Numbered from the stretch's first letter, positions 1-8,715 are shown. The stretch is 45,349 nucleotides of DNA from Candidatus Cryptobacteroides intestinavium (GCA_017694845.1 JADIMI010000052.1:1-45349); one strand, 5' to 3'. Notes: a model not told the origin generated them from the letters alone. Numbers and translations: made by a program.

Positions 1-13
1 CGTATTATTTGCT

Positions 14-21
14 TAATTTTG
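14..21 (+). promoter_or_regulatory. Bacteroidota -7 promoter element for the first gene
   Basis: TAATTTTG fits the TAnnTTTG consensus and lies 22 bp before the start codon at 44. The matching -33 TTTG would fall at or before the window edge, so only half of the promoter can be judged. Confidence 0.45.
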
Positions 22-43
22 CATCTGACAAACAGATAATCTT

Positions 44-877
44 ATGAAGAATTTTCATTCACTCTGCGCAGCTCTGCTGATGGCGGCGCTGTTCCTGCCG
101 GGGTGCGGGCAGGCAGAAAAGACTCAGCTCACCGTGATTTCGTACAACATCAGACAGGGCGTAGCGGACGATGGCGACAATTCGTGGGAACACCGCCGTC
201 CGGCGACGATAGAAATGCTGAAAGACAAGCACCCGGATATCTTCGGAGTCCAGGAGGCATTCGATTTCCAGATCAGCTACATAACTGACAACCTGCCCGA
301 ATACGAGAGCATCGGAGTAGGGCGCGAAGATGGGAAGAACAGCGGTGAACACATGTCCATTTTCTATAACACCGAAGTCATTGAAATGATAGAATGGGGT
401 ACATTCTGGCTTTCCGAGACCCCTGAACAGCCATCGATGGGCTGGGATGCAGCCTGCCGTCGTACGGCCACCTGGGCATTGCTGGAGAAAGCCGGACACA
501 GATTCTACTATGTCAACACGCATCTCGACCACATAGGGAAAGAGGCCCAGAAGAACGGACTTGCACTGATAGTGGACAGGATAGATGACATCAATCCGGA
601 AGGGTACCCTATGGTGTTGACCGGAGACTTCAATGTCACTCCGGATGACCCTGTCCTCGATGATCTGGAGACAATGATGCTCAGCGCAAGGGACAAGGCT
701 GCAGAGACCGACCATCTCGGAACATTCAACGGCTGGGGCGGCAGCGACTCCGTCATCGACTATATCTGGTATTCAGGATTCTCCTCCTGCGACAGATTCG
801 AGACAGTCAGGCAGCAGTACGGCGGGATACCTTACATTTCCGACCATTACCCTGTCCGCGCTGTCCTCACTTTCTGA
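44..877 (+). CDS. Endonuclease/exonuclease/phosphatase family lipoprotein
   Basis: This 277-residue protein has the metal-dependent EEP hydrolase fold. The N-terminus is a lipoprotein signal with lipobox LPGC (Cys21), so it should be anchored in the envelope. Family motifs appear in order: SYNIR near residue 33, the metal-binding Glu in GVQEAF near 70, NTHLDH near 160, TGDFNVTPDD near 195 and the terminal SDHYPV that carries the catalytic Asp-His pair. Length and motif order match stand-alone bacterial EEP proteins that cleave phosphoester bonds. The substrate (nucleic acid, inositol phosphate or lipid head group) cannot be told from sequence. It lies 28 bp before the polyferredoxin gene and could share its transcript. 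Confidence 0.85.
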   Translation: MKNFHSLCAALLMAALFLPGCGQAEKTQLTVISYNIRQGVADDGDNSWEHRRPATIEMLKDKHPDIFGVQEAFDFQISYITDNLPEYESIGVGREDGKNSGEHMSIFYNTEVIEMIEWGTFWLSETPEQPSMGWDAACRRTATWALLEKAGHRFYYVNTHLDHIGKEAQKNGLALIVDRIDDINPEGYPMVLTGDFNVTPDDPVLDDLETMMLSARDKAAETDHLGTFNGWGGSDSVIDYIWYSGFSSCDRFETVRQQYGGIPYISDHYPVRAVLTF

Positions 878-905
878 CATATCAAACCACAACAGGATCT
901 GACAT

Positions 906-2522
906 ATGCTGCGGAAAATCAGGACGGTTCTGGCTGCCATCATATTCACTCTCATAACTCTGCTGTTCCTGGATTTCACCGGGACAATACATACCTGGTT
1001 CGGCTGGCTGGCAAAGATCCAGTTTCTGCCGGCCATACTTGCACTCAATGCAGGGACAGTGATTATCCTCCTTATACTTGCACTTGTGCTCGGAAGGGTC
1101 TACTGCTCCGTGATATGCCCTCTGGGGATATTCCAGGATATCATCTCCTGGATCAACGGCAGACGCGGGAAGAAATATGCGATGCGGTTCAGCTATTCCC
1201 CTGCCAGGAACTGGCTGAGATATGGCATACTGGTGATTTTCATCGCTGCTCTTGTCGCAGGGGTCGGATCGTTCTTCGCCCTGCTCGATCCATACAGCGC
1301 ATACGGACGCATTGTATCCAATCTGTTCGCCCCCCTGTACCAGTGGGGCAACAATCTGCTGGCATACATATCCGAAAGGGTTGACAGCTACGCTTTCTAC
1401 AGCAAGGATGTATGGCTCAGGAGCATCCCGACTTTCGTCATTGCCGCAGTCACATTTGTCGCCGTCATCATCCTCGCCTGGAGAAACGGACGTACATACT
1501 GCAACACCATCTGCCCGGTCGGGACTGTCCTTGGCTGGCTGTCAAAATATTCCCTGCTCGCCATCCGGATAGACAAGGACAAATGCACAGGCTGCAGCCT
1601 GTGTTCGCGCGGATGCAAGGCCTCGTGCATAGACTACAGGAACCACGCGGTCGACTACAGCCGGTGCGTATCATGTATGGACTGCATCGACAGTTGCACA
1701 AGCGGGGCGATCAGCTATACTTTCCGGTACAGGAGGCCGTCCAGGATGACGGCCGCAGATCCAGGGAAGTCAGACACTGCGAAAAAGGCAGGCACAAAGT
1801 CCGGTGACAATGCTGCTGCCGGAGCTATGTGCAATGCCGGACCAGGAGTGAACGGAAGAAGGAATTTCCTCTCTGCGACAGCACTTGTGGCCACGGCAGC
1901 CGTAATGAATGCCCAGGAGAAAAAGGTAGACGGAGGACTTGCCGTCATAACAGACAAGAAAATCCCCGAGCGCAAGACAGCGATAGTCCCTCCAGGAGCA
2001 TCCGGCCTGAGAGATTTCTATCAGCACTGTACAGGCTGCCAGCTGTGCGTTTCGGTCTGCCCGAACGATGTACTCAGACCTTCAGGAGGGCTTATGAGGC
2101 TGATGCAGCCGGAAATGTCCTACGAACGGGGATACTGCAGGCCGGAATGTACGAAATGCTCTGAAGTATGTCCTGCAGGAGCGATCAGTCCTGTCACTGT
2201 AGCGGAAAAATCTTCCATCCAGATAGGCCGCGCTGTATGGATCAGGAAAAACTGTATCGTCATAACTGATGGAGAAGAATGTTTCAACTGCGCACGCCAC
2301 TGCCCTACCGGAGCCATTGTAATGGTACCTGACAACGGGAACCGCCACAGGCACAGATCCGGGAAGACGGAGACCGGAGGGAAGAATGAAGCCAAGGCTT
2401 TGAAGATCCCGGCCATCGACACTGAAAAATGCATCGGCTGCGGAGCCTGCGAGAACCTCTGCCCTGCCAGACCGTTCAGCGCGATATACGTAGAAGGGAA
2501 TGAAGTGCACAGCGAAATATGA
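906..2522 (+). CDS. NapH-like membrane polyferredoxin (4Fe-4S binding protein)
   Basis: This 538-residue integral membrane electron carrier has about four membrane segments in its first 200 residues. Two CxxxCP motifs, GRVYCSVICPLG and GRTYCNTICPVG, are typical of the NapH/YccM/RdxA type. Cysteine clusters then follow: CTGCSLCSRGC, CVSCMDCIDSC, CTGCQLCVSVC, CTKCSEVC, CFNCARHC and CIGCGACENLC, enough for several [4Fe-4S] centres. An internal hydrophobic stretch after GRRNF (about residue 317) resembles a Tat-type signal, so the second half may be a fused formerly exported ferredoxin. The stop lies 6 bp before the Fe-S aldo/keto reductase start, so the two are almost certainly cotranscribed. 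The likely role is moving electrons between the quinone pool and that reductase; the substrate is unknown. Confidence 0.85.
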   Translation: MLRKIRTVLAAIIFTLITLLFLDFTGTIHTWFGWLAKIQFLPAILALNAGTVIILLILALVLGRVYCSVICPLGIFQDIISWINGRRGKKYAMRFSYSPARNWLRYGILVIFIAALVAGVGSFFALLDPYSAYGRIVSNLFAPLYQWGNNLLAYISERVDSYAFYSKDVWLRSIPTFVIAAVTFVAVIILAWRNGRTYCNTICPVGTVLGWLSKYSLLAIRIDKDKCTGCSLCSRGCKASCIDYRNHAVDYSRCVSCMDCIDSCTSGAISYTFRYRRPSRMTAADPGKSDTAKKAGTKSGDNAAAGAMCNAGPGVNGRRNFLSATALVATAAVMNAQEKKVDGGLAVITDKKIPERKTAIVPPGASGLRDFYQHCTGCQLCVSVCPNDVLRPSGGLMRLMQPEMSYERGYCRPECTKCSEVCPAGAISPVTVAEKSSIQIGRAVWIRKNCIVITDGEECFNCARHCPTGAIVMVPDNGNRHRHRSGKTETGGKNEAKALKIPAIDTEKCIGCGACENLCPARPFSAIYVEGNEVHSEI

Positions 2523-2528
2523 TATAAT

Positions 2529-3914
2529 ATGGAAAAACAGAACGACAATATCTCCCGCAGGGATTTCATAAAGACTATGGCAGCATCCGGAGCCGCAGTC
2601 ACGGGACTGGCCGCCTGTGCCGGAACATCAGGCGGGGATGCCGGATCTGACAGCACCGGGTCCGGGGGAATGACATACCGGACCAACCCGAACACCGGGG
2701 ACAGGGTGTCACTGCTCGGATTCGGAATGATGCGTCTGCCTTTCATCAAAGGAAGGAAAGCCGATGATGGAAGAGGGGTCATCGACCAGGAGACGGTAGA
2801 CCGTATGGTAGACTACGCCATCGAACACGGAGTGAACTATTTCGACACATCCCCCGCGTACTGTCAGGGGCTGTCGGAGCTGGCCACCGGACAGTCTCTG
2901 AGCCGTTATCCGAGAGACAGGTACCTTGTCGCCACCAAACTGTCCAATTTCAGCGAATCCACCCATTCCGCGGAAGCATCCAGACAGATGTACTATGATT
3001 CCCTGAAATTCCTGAAAGTCGACTATATCGACTACTATCTGCTGCATTCACTCTCGAATATGGATGACTTCAGGAAACGATATGTCGACAACGGGATGAT
3101 GGATTTCCTGATGGAGGAAAGGGCCGCCGGCCGTATCCGCAACCTCGGATTCTCATACCACGGACACAAGGAATTCTTCGACTACCTTATGTCGGTCCAC
3201 GACAGGTACCACTGGGATTTCGTCCAGATCCAGATGAACTACCTGGACTGGGAATATGCGGAGAAGATCAAGTCCAAGAACACCAATGCGGACTATATGT
3301 ACTACGAACTGGAGAAGAGGAATATCCCTGTCGTGATCATGGAACCTCTGCTCGGAGGAAGGCTGTCGCGGGTGCCGGAAAACATAATGGAGGAATTCAA
3401 GGAGAGAGAGCCGGAAATGAGCGTGGCATCGTGGGCATTCCGTTTCGTGGGATCATATCCCGGAGTGCTGACCGCCCTGAGCGGAATGACAAGGATGGAA
3501 CATCTGGAAGACAACCTCGGGACCTACTCCCCTCTCAAGCCTCTCACCGAAGATGAGCTGGCGTTCCTGCACCATATAGCGCATATGATGATGCAGTTCA
3601 AGACAGTGCCGTGCAACGACTGCCAGTACTGCATGCCTTGCCCGTACGGCATCGATATCCCTGGCATCCTGCTCCACTACAACAAGTGCGTCAACGAGGA
3701 CAACATCCCTACATCATCCGGATCTCCGGAATACAGGAAGGCCCGCCGCGCATATCTGGTAGGTTATGACCGGAGCGTACCGAAACTGAGGCAGGCCGAC
3801 CACTGCACAGGCTGCGGTCAGTGCAATCCGCACTGCCCTCAGGGCATCGACATCCCCAAGGAACTGCACCGCATTGATGCCTATATCGAGAAACTGAAAC
3901 AGGAGACCCTGTAA
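2529..3914 (+). CDS. Tat-exported aldo/keto reductase with C-terminal 4Fe-4S domain
   Basis: A 461-residue protein. The N-terminus has a twin-arginine motif (SRRDFIK) and then a hydrophobic stretch ending in LAAC, so it is probably exported folded and perhaps lipidated. Residues about 55-350 form the aldo/keto reductase barrel: FDTSPAY supplies the Asp and Tyr, VATKLS the Lys and YYLLHS the His of the catalytic tetrad. Two ferredoxin-like clusters follow, CNDCQYCMPC and CTGCGQCNPHC. Family members use NAD(P)H or pass electrons through the Fe-S centres. Being fused to a ferredoxin and next to a NapH-like membrane protein points to a membrane-linked redox enzyme outside the cytoplasm. The substrate is not evident. 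Confidence 0.87.
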   Translation: MEKQNDNISRRDFIKTMAASGAAVTGLAACAGTSGGDAGSDSTGSGGMTYRTNPNTGDRVSLLGFGMMRLPFIKGRKADDGRGVIDQETVDRMVDYAIEHGVNYFDTSPAYCQGLSELATGQSLSRYPRDRYLVATKLSNFSESTHSAEASRQMYYDSLKFLKVDYIDYYLLHSLSNMDDFRKRYVDNGMMDFLMEERAAGRIRNLGFSYHGHKEFFDYLMSVHDRYHWDFVQIQMNYLDWEYAEKIKSKNTNADYMYYELEKRNIPVVIMEPLLGGRLSRVPENIMEEFKEREPEMSVASWAFRFVGSYPGVLTALSGMTRMEHLEDNLGTYSPLKPLTEDELAFLHHIAHMMMQFKTVPCNDCQYCMPCPYGIDIPGILLHYNKCVNEDNIPTSSGSPEYRKARRAYLVGYDRSVPKLRQADHCTGCGQCNPHCPQGIDIPKELHRIDAYIEKLKQETL

Positions 3915-3943
3915 TGCCATTCTGAACGAAGTGAAGAATCTGT
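3914..3943. repeat. Intergenic repeat of the CATTCTGAGCGAAGCGAAGAATCTG family
   Basis: The spacer between the reductase and the ZIP gene holds a diverged copy (CATTCTGAACGAAGTGAAG then AATCTG) of the short repeat that recurs near 5657, 16895, 27345, 28165 and 28452. It starts within the reductase stop codon region. Confidence 0.6.
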
Positions 3944-3966
3944 TATTTTAAATTACACATTACCCT

Positions 3967-4749
3967 ATGACCCTCAACGACTGGTGGATACTGTTGATCC
4001 CCCTTCTGGGGACAACCCTCGGAGCAGCCTGTGTTCTTTTTATGAAACAGCAGATCAGGCCGGCAATGGAACGCGGACTGTCCGGGTTCGCCGCCGGAGT
4101 GATGGTGGCAGCCTCTATCTGGAGTCTCCTAATCCCGGCAATGGATCAGTCTCATAATATGGGAGGCTGGGCATTCGTACCTGCCGTGACCGGTTTCTGG
4201 GGAGGAATACTTTTTCTGCTTCTGCTGGACAATATTATTCCCCATCTGCACAGTCACGGGAAAGAAGCGGAAGGGCCTAAAAGCGGCCTTAAAAGGACTA
4301 CCAAGCTTGTCCTTGCCATCACCCTGCACAATATCCCAGAAGGAATGGCGGTAGGAGTGACATACGCTGGATGGATAAGCGGAGACACCACCATTACAAT
4401 GACTGGCGCACTTGCCCTGGCTATCGGAATCGCCATACAGAACTTCCCTGAAGGGGCGATAGTGTCAATGCCGCTTAGGTCAGTAGGGGCCAGCAGGAAA
4501 AAAGCATTCGCCTACGGCACTCTCTCCGGTATCGTGGAACCGCTCGGAGCACTCATAACCATCGCTCTGGCCGCCCTCATCACTCCCTATCTGCCATATA
4601 TGCTGAGTTTTGCAGCCGGAGCAATGATCTACGTCGTAGTCGAAGAACTTATTCCCGAAATGTCAGGAGGACAGCATTCCAATGTCGGGACTCTTATGTT
4701 CGCCCTCGGCTTTTCTTTAATGATGGTCCTCGATGTCGCCCTGGGGTAA
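3967..4749 (+). CDS. ZIP family metal (zinc/iron) transporter
   Basis: A 260-residue polytopic membrane protein with about eight hydrophobic segments. The two metal-path motifs of ZIP transporters are present: HNIPEGMAVGV in TM4 (near residue 121) and QNFPEGAIVSMPL in TM5 (near 157). A short charged loop containing HLHSHGKEAEG lies between TM3 and TM4, as expected for the histidine-rich metal-binding loop. VEELIPEM near the end is typical of the ZupT/GufA branch. It should bring Zn2+ or related divalent metals into the cytoplasm. It stands alone, separated from the previous gene by a 52-bp spacer containing an intergenic repeat. Confidence 0.9.
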   Translation: MTLNDWWILLIPLLGTTLGAACVLFMKQQIRPAMERGLSGFAAGVMVAASIWSLLIPAMDQSHNMGGWAFVPAVTGFWGGILFLLLLDNIIPHLHSHGKEAEGPKSGLKRTTKLVLAITLHNIPEGMAVGVTYAGWISGDTTITMTGALALAIGIAIQNFPEGAIVSMPLRSVGASRKKAFAYGTLSGIVEPLGALITIALAALITPYLPYMLSFAAGAMIYVVVEELIPEMSGGQHSNVGTLMFALGFSLMMVLDVALG

Positions 4750-4850
4750 CACCGGATATCCGATGTCCTGATATATACACGCAGATCCCGATCCCGGGCC
4801 GATATACATCCCCGGACAACGGCCTCCGGCCAGAAAACAAATCTAAAGCA

Positions 4851-5408
4851 ATGGAAAGTGAAAAGGAAAAATGCCGCAGAGGCGAACTGTATAATGCCAA
4901 CTACGACAGAGAACTGATCCAGGAAAGGCAGGAATGCAAAGATCTGTGCTATGAATACAATATGCTGCACCCGTCAGATATGGCCGCGAGGACAGAACTC
5001 ATACGAAGGCTGTTCGGCAGGACCGGGAAGAATTTCCAGATAGAACAGCCCTTCTACTGCGACTACGGCTATAATATCGAAATCGGGGAGAATTTCTACG
5101 CCAATGTCAACTGCGTTATTCTGGATGGAGCAGCGGTCCGGTTCGGAGACAATGTATTCATAGCTCCTGACTGTGGATTTTACACGGCCGGCCATCCGTT
5201 TGATGTGGAACAGAGGAACAAAGGTCTTGAATATGCACATCCGATAACTGTCGGTAACAATGTGTGGATCGGGGCAAAAGTCTGTGTACTGCCTGGAGTG
5301 ACCATCGGAGACAACTGTGTCATTGGAGCCGGAAGCATCGTCACCAGAGATATTCCGGCGGGGTCTCTCGCTGTCGGGAATCCCTGCCGGGTGATCCGTC
5401 AGATCTGA
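4851..5408 (+). CDS. Sugar O-acetyltransferase (maltose/galactoside acetyltransferase type)
   Basis: A 185-residue protein of the left-handed beta-helix acetyltransferases, similar to Maa/LacA. The N-terminal helical region (to about residue 55) is the maltose acetyltransferase cap. Hexapeptide repeats follow, with YNIEIGENF, DGAAVRFGDNV, VGNNVWIGA and IGDNCVIGAGSIV. The catalytic His lies in TAGHPFD (near residue 110). The end, VGNPCRVIRQI, is the usual acetyl-CoA-binding finish. It should transfer acetyl from acetyl-CoA to a sugar hydroxyl in the cytoplasm, as a trimer. Length is normal for the family. There is a 101-bp spacer upstream and repeat DNA starts 40 bp downstream. Confidence 0.92.
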   Translation: MESEKEKCRRGELYNANYDRELIQERQECKDLCYEYNMLHPSDMAARTELIRRLFGRTGKNFQIEQPFYCDYGYNIEIGENFYANVNCVILDGAAVRFGDNVFIAPDCGFYTAGHPFDVEQRNKGLEYAHPITVGNNVWIGAKVCVLPGVTIGDNCVIGAGSIVTRDIPAGSLAVGNPCRVIRQI

Positions 5409-5447
5409 TCCGCCAAATGTCCAGATGATCCGAACCAGCCGCCCGAC

Positions 5448-5603
5448 GGACCGCGAACAAGCCCGATTTGTATCTTATTGAAAACCAGATTGTTACAAAA
5501 TATCATTGTTCGTGGTCCCATCGAAAAAGTGGGGACCGCGAACAAGACAATTTTGCATTATGTTGTGCCTCAATGGATTACAAAAAGTTGATGTTCGCGG
5601 TCC
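5448..5603. repeat. Pair of 71-bp inverted-end (REPIN-like) units, copy A
   Basis: Two units, 5448-5518 and 5533-5603, are each exactly 71 bp. Each begins with GGACCGCGAACAAG and ends with its reverse complement (TTGTTCGTGGTCC or TGTTCGCGGTCC). They are 14 bp apart. The interiors are related: both contain a TTTGNAT-like block and GATTACAAAAA or a near match shortly before the right arm. An equivalent pair with the same unit length and spacing lies at 28223-28378. No transposase sits inside; the nearby IS is of a different kind. Confidence 0.8.
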
Positions 5604-5826
5604 GATGTCCACATAAGAGTGCAGATACACTGTCATTCATTCTGTTCGGAAGCTCTCTGTCATTCTGAGCGGCCAGCGAAGAATCTGATAAAGAACGTCT
5701 TCCCTGTAATTCCGAACTTCTGACTACTGTCTAAGGGAGCGACAGCGAGGAATCTGTTCCAAAGTCCGGCCGAAACAGCATCCCTTGATATGGGGCCTGT
5801 GCGCAGAGACGTTGCCGGACTGACGC

Positions 5827-5881
5827 CTCTGCGCACAGATGATGCCATACAGAGCATATATTGAAGGGTCCGTGCGCAGAG
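5827..5881. repeat. Conserved-interior hairpin, unit U1 (CTCTGCGCAC stem)
   Basis: Arms CTCTGCGCAC (5827-5836) and GTGCGCAGAG (5872-5881) are perfectly complementary. On the minus strand the interior reads CCCTTCAATATATGCTC and then GGCATCATC, the core shared with U2-U5. Confidence 0.7.
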
Positions 5882-6009
5882 ACGCGGCTTTGTCGACGTC
5901 TCTGCGCATAAAACAACAATTCTCCATAAGGATATCTGTTCCTTGACTTTCCACTTTCGCCTATGCAGGTGGAGGCGGCATCCGCCCTGACAGAGGCCGA
6001 GGAAGGATG

Positions 6010-6072
6010 GGAGATATGCACTGACGATCCGTGATATACGCACCCGGTGGCATCATCGGGATGCATATTTCC
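6010..6072. repeat. Conserved-interior hairpin, unit U2 (GGAGATATGCA stem)
   Basis: Arms GGAGATATGCA (6010-6020) and TGCATATTTCC (6062-6072) pair with one mismatch. The interior contains GATATACGCACCC and GGCATCATC, matching U4 and U5 near 27.9 kb. Confidence 0.65.
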
Positions 6073-6161
6073 TTTGGAATCACCGGTGGCTGCCAATGTG
6101 GAGAACCAGTGTGGTACTCCAGATCCTTCACTTCGCCTCCGGCTGCGTCTATGGTGACAAT

Positions 6162-7064
6162 GTATGTATTCGTCAATAAGTTTCATCCTATGCTTCCTTG
6201 TAAGTCCGCTGTGGGCCCTTACTTTTGACTTGATGTCAGCGAACACCGCCTCCAGTCCGTTGTTCGTATTCGGTATGACCTTGTCCTTGTAATCGTAGAA
6301 TGTCCATAGGCGTTTCATGTTCCTTTTTATGCTGAGATATGCACTCCTGAGCCTTGGCCTCATATATGGAGGTGTCTTCATCCTCCTGTCATGTACTCTT
6401 TCGTTCAGGACATCCTTATATTTGACGTACCATTCATCGAAGGCACCGATGAAACTGTCTTTGTCCATCCTGGTCATGCCGCAGGAAAGGGAAAGGAGTT
6501 CCCGCGAGGCCTCAATGTCGGGATTGCCGGTCAGATAATGCCTTACAGTCATCATCTGGTGGAACTGGCAGTGCTGGACCGGATATGTTCCCAGTGCTTC
6601 CGCCAGGCCGCGCAGGCCGTCTATGACCACTCCGTATATCCTGAAGCTATGCTCCTTGAGCCAGTTCACGCCCTCCAGATAGCCCGCTATCGTCTCGTAT
6701 CTGACATACTTGCGCCATAGGATCTTGTTCCTGTAGGCGTCCTTTATCACCATCAGCCCGAAGTCCCTGCCCCAGTAGGTTGTATCCATCTAGATTACGA
6801 CACTCTTGTCCTTTGACACTTTCTGGACGTAGCGCATCCCCTCCAGGTCACGATCTATCGTCCTGACTGACACGCCGTATTTTGCGGCTAGCTGTTTCCG
6901 TGTCTGTTTGCCCTCGATGTATTCCGAAATGACCTGTGACTTGTCGCGCCGGATACCGCCTAAAAATTGGCGGCCGCAATCCTTGCATTTATATTGTTGT
7001 TTCCTGCCTCTCAGGCCGTTCCTGACCACATTGGGAGACCCGCAGAAAAAGCATTTTTTACCAT
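6162..7064 (-). pseudogene. Degenerate IS256-type (zinc-binding variant) transposase
   Basis: Read on the minus strand, this was one DDE transposase of the IS256-related type with an N-terminal zinc ribbon. The ribbon is CFFCG (about 7037-7052) and CKDCG, followed by an HTH (KQLAAKYGVSVRTIDRDL). The catalytic residues appear in MDTTYW, VVIDGLRGL and NNGLEAVFAD. Two lesions break it. The ATG at 7062-7064 is out of frame with the zinc ribbon because an A-run (7054-7059) has six rather than seven bases. An in-frame TAG sits just before MDTTYW, the predicted first catalytic Asp. The 3' end runs straight into a repeat at about 6160 without its own stop. I did not identify terminal inverted repeats. 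The element should be unable to move by itself. Confidence 0.85.
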
Positions 7065-7145
7065 ATCAGTAATAATCTTCGCAAAGATATTAAAATCAAT
7101 CCCTTGCAGAGATTTTATCCTACTTTTTGTCGACTAAGCCGCAAT

Positions 7146-7994
7146 ATGCGGAAATATTACCTTATGATAATGATATCTCTGGTGCTGCAGGCATGCGGCA
7201 CCAGAGATGAAAACATTCTGATTGTCAAAGATATCCGTCCAGCGGAATCTGTGAAGACTGAAATCATCGATGTTCCCGGACTGTTTCATCCTACGCGGCT
7301 CTACAGGTTCGGGGATAAACTTCTGATGAAGGACGACATATCGAAAGAATGTCAGATGTATATCTACGATCTTCGGTCCGGAGAACTTACCCGTGCCCGC
7401 AGAAAGGGCAGAGGGCCGGGGGAAAGTATCGGAGCATTCTATTTCGCCATGACCTTACCGGATTCCGTAGTGGTGGTCAATGACATTACTCTCGTGAATA
7501 TGCTGGAGATGCCTCTTGACAGCCTTGATAAAGACTGGTATATATCGACAAGGAAAACGACCGGGATGGTTGATGGAATTAACTCCGGTGCAATATGCGG
7601 CTACGAGGACAATAACCTTCTGGTGATGGCTTCATATGAGGATGCCCGTTTTGTCGTCTATGACCTGAAAGATACATCTGTAGTCAGAAAAATCGTCTAT
7701 TCCCCGGATACTGTGCACGGGAAATGCGACCGGCTTGTGATGACTTCCTATGGAGGTGTGATAAAGTACAGTCCCGTACAGAAAAAGAGTGTAATTGCCT
7801 GCAGATTTGCAGACCAGCTCGAAATATATAATTTTGCAAAAAATACAAAAACATTTAGATGTTTTCAGAGGCATTTGCGTATATATATCAGACCACATAA
7901 TGACACGAAGATATGGGAAACTTATTCAAAGTTATTCTTACAGTCAGTTTCGTTCTGCTGTCGCTTGTTTCGTGCGGAGCACGTCAGGAGGTAA
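7146..7994 (+). pseudogene. Truncated six-bladed beta-propeller lipoprotein
   Basis: I chose the ATG at 7146 because it gives a clean lipoprotein signal ending LQAC; an upstream in-frame ATG at 7104 would put a charged extension before it. The body resembles the BF3164/six-bladed propeller lipoproteins, with the family motif GRGPGES (near residue 93). Homology to the other propellers here stops around ADQLEIYNF (about 7840). The frame then runs on through unrelated codons and overlaps the start of the next gene. Intact neighbours have about 340-390 residues, so roughly the last third is missing. It could be a surface sensor or structural lipoprotein remnant; the function of the family is not established. 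Confidence 0.65.
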
Positions 7995-8473
7995 GGAAGG
8001 TTCTGTCCGCTTTCATGGATACGGAGATAGTGCTTCCGGGCGATATGGAAGTCTATGAAGACGGGACATTCAGCCTGGCGGTCATGGACAGCCTCCGTCC
8101 GGTAAAAATGATAATATATTATGATTCTACGGAATGTTCGGGTTGCCGTATATCGCATCTGATAGAGCTTGAGGCCTTGTATGCGGATGCATCGGAAGAC
8201 GGCCGGTATGATGTCGTGACTGTTTTCTCTCCGGGAGTGGAAGCATTGGAGGAGGTCCGCCTGCAGCTTGCGATACAGGATTTCAGTTTCCCGGTATATA
8301 TAGACACATACGGGAGTTTTGCGGAAGAGAACGGCTCTATTCCGGAAGACGAGCGGTTCCATAGTTTTCTGACAGACAGAGATGGACATCCTGTGTTTGT
8401 CGGTAATCCGGTGGGCAGTGAAAGATTGCAATGCCTTTTTCAAGAGGTTCTTGCAGGTATCCATAATCAATAA
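7913..8473 (+). CDS. Thioredoxin-fold lipoprotein of the NVEALA/propeller cluster
   Basis: A 186-residue protein with a lipoprotein signal (lipobox LVSC, Cys21). A thioredoxin-like domain has a redox-type ECSGC motif (near residue 78) following IIYYDST. Near the C-terminus is RFHSFLTDRDGHPVFVGNP, a TlpA/AhpC-like strand that also occurs almost unchanged in the protein at 43146-43721. Two Cys in CxxC suggest thiol exchange outside the cytoplasm, but the catalytic environment differs from classical TlpA, so this is inference. Its stop lies 12 bp before an NVEALA peptide gene, so the two are probably cotranscribed. The natural partner could be the cysteine-containing NVEALA peptides. Confidence 0.7.
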   Translation: MGNLFKVILTVSFVLLSLVSCGARQEVRKVLSAFMDTEIVLPGDMEVYEDGTFSLAVMDSLRPVKMIIYYDSTECSGCRISHLIELEALYADASEDGRYDVVTVFSPGVEALEEVRLQLAIQDFSFPVYIDTYGSFAEENGSIPEDERFHSFLTDRDGHPVFVGNPVGSERLQCLFQEVLAGIHNQ

Positions 8474-8516
8474 CACAAAAAACAATGAAAGTTATGAAAA
8501 GACTTGTCATTACAGC
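8466..8516. repeat. 51-bp exact repeat, copy 1 (end of thioredoxin-like gene plus NVEALA start)
   Basis: Positions 8466-8516 are identical to 9820-9870. The block covers the last codons of the thioredoxin-like gene, the spacer, and the first 32 bases of the NVEALA gene. Such exact identity across a gene border points to recent tandem duplication. Confidence 0.85.
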
Positions 8517-8715
8517 AGCGGCCGTAGCAGCTATGGCCGCCGGCGCAGCGGTAGCGGTGTATGTCACCGGCAGCCAGAGTGATCCGATCTTCGAGGCCAA
8601 TGTAGAGGCGTTGACACGAGGAGAAGGAAGTGAGAGTATAACATGCGAGGCTCCATGGGATCCGGTATGCACCACTCTCGGGAATCTTGTAATAAGCGGG
8701 ACAAGGGTCCGGTAA
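8485..8715 (+). CDS. NVEALA-type secreted peptide
   Basis: A 76-residue protein with a short basic start (MKVMKR), one hydrophobic helix of about 20 residues, then the signature ANVEAL at residues 38-43. The C-terminal part (about 33 residues) is small and has two Cys (TCEAPWDPVC), which could form a disulphide. This architecture is that of the Bacteroidales NVEALA family, thought to be exported short peptides of unknown function. Its 5' end is duplicated at 9839. A strong hairpin follows the stop, separating it from the propeller gene. Confidence 0.75.
   Translation: MKVMKRLVITAAAVAAMAAGAAVAVYVTGSQSDPIFEANVEALTRGEGSESITCEAPWDPVCTTLGNLVISGTRVR

Larger units (their letters stand above)
5604..6160. 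repeat. Mosaic of intergenic repeats (block 1)
   Basis: This gene-free stretch is built from repeat modules. It holds a CATTCTGAGCG...CGAAGAATCTG copy (5657-5690) and a diverged one ending GGAATCTG near 5755. Next comes a hairpin cluster with GTGCGCAGAG arms (about 5790-5920) and a GGAGATATGC hairpin (6010-6072). It ends with an AGATCCTTCACTTCGCC ... TCTATGGTGACA copy (6120-6160). The same modules recur in 27330-28210. Frames open through here only because the repeats lack stops; I see no gene. Confidence 0.75.

Noticed and set aside
5731..6161. Extension of the transposase frame beyond 6162
   Set aside because: This is readthrough of repeat DNA after the native stop was lost; no transposase sequence there.
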